Source: Gemmatimonadaceae bacterium
GTDB taxonomy: Bacteria; Gemmatimonadota; Gemmatimonadetes; Gemmatimonadales; Gemmatimonadaceae
NCBI GenBank assembly: GCA_013816695.1
Contig: JACDDZ010000078.1
Coordinates: 1-7,229 of the forward strand
Length of the DNA: 7,229 nt
Reading direction: 5' to 3'
In this document: in pieces, positions 6,196-7,229 of the stretch
How positions within the stretch are numbered: the first letter of the stretch is position 1
How the letters are laid out: the number at the start of each line of letters is the position of its first letter
Notes under the pieces: generated by a model
What the model was told of the DNA's origin: nothing
Seen by the model: only the letters and a program-made list of their open reading frames with translations
Databases searched by the model: none
Position numbers and translations under genes: made by a program

Positions 6196-6227
6196 TGTCC
6201 GTCGCTCCATCGCTCCTGTCCGCAGTT
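6196..6227 (-). repeat. Right arm of the inverted repeat
   Basis: This arm reads TGTCCGTCGCTCC at its start and CTGTCCGCAGTT at its end. It matches the reverse complement of 6077-6108 at 31 of 32 positions, with A at 6209 where perfect pairing needs G. Complementarity stops abruptly at 6227/6077, which marks the outer edge of the element. Confidence 0.85.
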
Positions 6228-6271
6228 AGCAAGCTGTAAGCCTCTCGACGGCCGGTTACTCGGGAACCAGC

Positions 6272-6279
6272 AAGGTGAT
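6272..6279 (+). promoter_or_regulatory. Candidate ribosome-binding site for thioredoxin reductase
   Basis: AAGGTGAT can pair with the 3' end of 16S rRNA (complement of the GGTGATC end of the anti-SD region). However, 12 bases separate it from the ATG at 6292, which is longer than usual. An in-frame TAA at 6280-6282 rules out an upstream start, so the ATG is secure even though the SD spacing is odd. Confidence 0.4.
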
Positions 6280-6291
6280 TAACTTTCGCAT

Positions 6292-7229
6292 ATGCCCGAC
6301 TCCCGCCAGCGCGAAACACTTCTAATCATCGGCAGTGGCCCGGCCGCATGGACCTGCGCCGTGTACGCAGCGCGCGCAAACCTGGAGCCGGTCGTGTACG
6401 AAGGAGAATTAAGCCGCGAGATGATTCCCGGCGGCCAGCTGATGTACACGACCGACATCGAGAACTACCCGGGCTTCCCGGACGCGGTGAGCGGACCGGA
6501 GCTGATGGAGCGAATGAAGGCTCAGGCGATCCGCTTTGGAACGCGGGTGGTTGCCGAAAACATTGTAAAGGCCGATTTCGCCTCACATCCGAATCGCCTC
6601 ACGACCAGCGGAGGCAGGGAAGTCGAGGCGCACGCCGTCGTGATCGCAACCGGGGCGCGCGCTAACTGGCTTGGCTTGCCCAACGAGGAACGGCTTGCCC
6701 GCACAGGGGGAGGAGTCTCGGCATGCGCCGTTTGTGACGGTGCGCTTCCAGCCTACCGAAACAAGAAGCTCGTGGTCGTCGGCGGAGGGGATACCGCAAT
6801 GGAAGAGGCCACATACCTCACCAAGTACGCGAGTGAAGTTGTAATCGTGCACAGGCGTGACGCTTTTCGTGCCTCGAAGGTGATGAGCGAGCGGGTGCTC
6901 GCAAATCCCAAAATCCGCGTAGAGTGGAATTCGCAAGTCGTGGATGTACTGGGTGATGACTTCATCACCGGCGTCCTGATCAAGAACGTGAGCACTAACG
7001 CGACGAAGACGATTGAATGCGGCGGACTGTTCATAGCGATTGGCCACACCCCGAATACCGATTTCGTGAAGGGTCAGCTGAAGCTGGAAGAGTCAGGATA
7101 CGTTGCCACCCCCTCGCCATGGCGCACGGCCACGAGCGTGAATGGTGTTTTCGCCGCGGGTGATGTCATGGACAGCTACTACCGACAGGCGATCACGGCA
7201 GCAGGTACGGGATGCATGGCCGCGCTCGA
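6292..7229 (+). CDS. trxB: Thioredoxin reductase (NADPH), 3' end beyond the window
   Basis: The frame is open from ATG 6292 to the window edge: 312 complete residues of a protein usually about 310-330 long, so only the C-terminal end is missing. The FAD-binding motif is G14-S-G16-P-A-A, followed by [18 protein letters not shown]. The redox-active pair is C145-A-V-C148-D149 within the NADPH domain. NADPH binding is marked by G164-G-G-D-T and H187-R-R-D-x-F-R, and the second FAD motif is G290-D-V...[11 protein letters not shown]. This flavoenzyme passes electrons from NADPH to thioredoxin in the cytoplasm. The sequence ([37 protein letters not shown]) reads closer to the plant/eukaryote-like low-molecular-weight group than to E. 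coli TrxB; a C-terminal thioredoxin fusion, as in NTRC, cannot be excluded because the window ends here. Confidence 0.94.
   Translation, partial: MPDSRQRETLLIIGSGPAAWTCAVYAARANLEPVVYEGELSREMIPGGQLMYTTDIENYPGFPDAVSGPELMERMKAQAIRFGTRVVAENIVKADFASHPNRLTTSGGREVEAHAVVIATGARANWLGLPNEERLARTGGGVSACAVCDGALPAYRNKKLVVVGGGDTAMEEATYLTKYASEVVIVHRRDAFRASKVMSERVLANPKIRVEWNSQVVDVLGDDFITGVLIKNVSTNATKTIECGGLFIAIGHTPNTDFVKGQLKLEESGYVATPSPWRTATSVNGVFAAGDVMDSYYRQAITAAGTGCMAAL

Larger units (their letters stand above)
6077..6227. repeat. Long imperfect palindrome (inverted-repeat element)
   Basis: The outer arms 6077-6108 and 6196-6227 are reverse complements over 32 bases with one mismatch (at 6209). Complementarity continues inward with more mismatches and a one-base shift: 6109-6129 against the strand opposite 6175-6195 agrees at about two thirds of positions, and 6133-6143 matches opposite 6162-6172 at nearly all. 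Only about 18 bases (6144-6161) remain as a loop. The element could therefore fold end to end as RNA or as a DNA cruciform. The arm contains two adjacent copies of GGAGCGAC (6088-6103). No open reading frame or obvious target-site duplication accompanies it. The architecture fits a non-autonomous mobile element (MITE-like), a REP/BIME-like intergenic repeat or a large bidirectional hairpin; which of these it is cannot be settled from a single copy. Confidence 0.85.
6055..6291. other. Divergent intergenic region
   Basis: This 237-base gap separates the minus-strand BtuF-like gene from the plus-strand thioredoxin reductase gene, so promoters for both should lie here. About 151 bases are occupied by the palindromic element (6077-6227), which begins only 22 bases before the BtuF-like ATG. 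The remaining 64 bases (6228-6291) hold the SD-like site before the reductase and a weak GGTT...AACC dyad at 6254-6268. I could not identify a -35/-10 pair with confidence, and no small gene or structural RNA is recognisable. Confidence 0.75.

Noticed and set aside
6077..6227. CRISPR array or factor-independent terminator as an explanation of the palindrome
   Set aside because: There are only two arms, in inverted rather than direct orientation, with no spacers; the hairpin lies at the 5' ends of both flanking genes and lacks a T-run, so neither explanation fits.
6060..6240. Target-site duplication flanking the palindrome
   Set aside because: The flanks were compared by eye (ending ACAACTAC on the left, beginning AGCAAGCT on the right) and no matching direct repeat was found, so insertion is not proven.

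Overview
This 7.2 kb window looks like ordinary chromosome from an uncultured, moderately GC-rich bacterium. Gemmatimonadota is my best guess, from the style of gene packing, frequent GTG starts and the character of the proteins. That guess is inference only: there is no rRNA or other phylogenetic marker here.

Layout. Positions 1-5178 are one tightly packed plus-strand gene train: the 3' end of a 2-oxo acid dehydrogenase E1 beta gene (1-119), a two-helix membrane protein (119-400), the lipoyl-bearing E2 acyltransferase (405-1727), two small unrecognised proteins (1728-1985 and 1987-2253), a PHP-domain phosphoesterase (2250-3107), a pteridine-reductase-like SDR (3104-3835) and a predicted lipoprotein alpha/beta hydrolase (3838-5178). 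Every junction is between a 4-base overlap and a 4-base gap, so the train is very probably co-transcribed and partly translationally coupled. On the minus strand, a BtuF-like substrate-binding-fold protein without a signal peptide (6054-5167) meets the hydrolase tail to tail with a 12-base overlap. A thioredoxin reductase gene (6292 to the window end, incomplete) diverges from it.

The only real non-coding stretch is the 237-base gap between the two divergent genes (6055-6291). Most of it is one imperfect palindrome (6077-6227) whose outer 32-base arms differ at a single base. It looks like a repeat or mobile-type element and is the most notable non-genic feature.

How the genes work together. 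E1 beta and E2 belong to one 2-oxo acid dehydrogenase complex (pyruvate or branched-chain type). The downstream genes are not obviously part of that pathway: PHP enzymes of this type hydrolyse phosphoesters of nucleotides or oligonucleotides, and the SDR resembles pteridine reductases but has His where the catalytic Tyr should be. No CRISPR array, tRNA, rRNA, prophage or recognisable transposase gene was seen. I found no convincing evidence for a wholly new multi-gene system. The best leads are the palindromic element, the His-substituted SDR and the three small unrecognised proteins embedded in the operon.
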